From contig CAMPIL010000049.1 in assembly GCA_946886375.1 (NCBI GenBank), forward strand, positions 1 to 14,404: a DNA stretch of 14,404 nt, written 5' to 3'. Numbering within the stretch: position 1 is the stretch's first letter; each line of letters opens with the position of its first letter. The DNA is from an uncultured Phycisphaerales bacterium. GTDB lineage: Bacteria; Planctomycetota; Phycisphaerae; Phycisphaerales; SM1A02. The position numbers and the translations under genes are program-made. The notes below the pieces were generated by a model. It was not told the DNA's origin, ran no database searches, and saw nothing but the letters and a program-made list of their open reading frames with translations. Positions 14,023-14,404 of the stretch are shown here, in pieces.

Positions 14023-14404
14023 TGCTCAACCCGCTTTTCTACATACAGGCCATCGCGCTTGCCCTGAGCCAGATCTGGGTCAATAAGACGCGCTCGTTCC
14101 TGACCGCCTTGGGCATCATCATCGGCGTGGCGTCCGTGACCAGCGTCATCGCGGTGCTGTCAGGCCTGAAAACCAAGGTGCTGTCGGAGTTCGAATCGTT
14201 CGGCGCCAGCAAGATGTTTATTTTCCCAGATCGCCCGGATGATGCGCCGCGGAACAAGTACCCGTGGGAAATGGTGCGGCTGAAACCGCACGAGTTGATC
14301 GCGCTGCGCGACAACTGTCCATCCATCGCAGACCTTACGCCACAGACTTCCCTGGGCGCATCCGTGCAATACGGTTCGGAAGTCCGCGAGGCTGTGAACA
14401 TCAC
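14022..14404 (+). CDS. MacB-type permease, N-terminal part (cut by window edge)
   Basis: ATG at 14022 overlaps the last base of the ATPase TAA stop, and the frame is open for 127 codons to the right edge. It begins '[20 protein letters not shown]'. Next comes 'NKTRSFLTALGIIIGVASVT' (21-40), the classic first transmembrane helix of the FtsX/MacB permease family ('K-x-R-x-x-L-T-x-L-G-I-x-I-G-V'). A periplasmic core-domain region follows ('LKTKVLSEFESFGASKMFIF', 'RLKPHELIALRDN', 'PSIADLTP'). This layout (ATPase and permease split, adaptor first) matches MacAB-like exporters rather than LolCDE. The C-terminal three helices should lie beyond the window. Confidence 0.9.
   Translation, partial: MLNPLFYIQAIALALSQIWVNKTRSFLTALGIIIGVASVTSVIAVLSGLKTKVLSEFESFGASKMFIFPDRPDDAPRNKYPWEMVRLKPHELIALRDNCPSIADLTPQTSLGASVQYGSEVREAVNI

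Overview
The window looks like a chromosomal stretch of a GC-rich bacterium, most likely a planctomycete (Planctomycetota). The best lineage hint is the N-terminal zinc ribbon of the gene at 11112-11768. Its pattern (CxxC, 'AGxKVxCPYCG', then 'RVP') is typical of the many short zinc ribbons in that phylum. Secreted proteins with PKD/HYR-type tails and genes with no strong Shine-Dalgarno also fit. The assignment is inference from family knowledge, not from a marker gene. No rRNA, tRNA, CRISPR array, insertion sequence or phage gene is visible.

Layout. (a) 1-1271, minus: the first 235 codons of an unrecognised exported protein (cut by the left edge), preceded in transcription by a stand-alone STAS-domain protein. 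(b) 1408-3540, plus: an imidazolonepropionase-like amidohydrolase (hutI) divergent from the STAS gene, then a type I methionine aminopeptidase. (c) 3653-8792, minus: five genes in one direction with gaps of 37-96 nt, in transcription order sucC, an exported NTF2-like/histidine-phosphatase fusion, a HAD hydrolase, a DUF418 membrane protein and a conserved-looking hypothetical protein. They could be one transcript, but their functions do not form an obvious pathway. (d) 9049-11082, plus: a secreted alpha/beta hydrolase with a PKD and a second Ig-like domain. (e) 11112-11768, minus: a zinc-ribbon plus bacterial PH-domain membrane protein. (f) 12008-14404, plus: an overlapping three-gene MacA/MacB-type export operon (periplasmic adaptor, ATPase, and a permease cut by the right edge).

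How they work together. Only the MacAB-type set forms a clear functional unit. The rest is mixed housekeeping and cell-envelope content. sucC is present without sucD beside it, and hutI is present without hutH or hutU. No gene-free stretch exceeds about 260 nt. The three larger gaps (708-896, 8793-9048, 11769-12007) hold possible promoter or operator elements. The clearest are a 7+3+7 dyad just upstream of sucC and a perfect 10-bp inverted repeat in the same divergent region.

I found no convincing new multi-gene system. The items most worth checking are the NTF2-phosphatase fusion, the Asp-to-Asn change at a metal-ligand position of the HutI-like enzyme, the two dyads between sucC and the secreted hydrolase, and the orphan sucC with a possibly leaderless mRNA. 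Two genes truncated by the window edges (1-707 and 14022-14404) are reading frames open to the edge.
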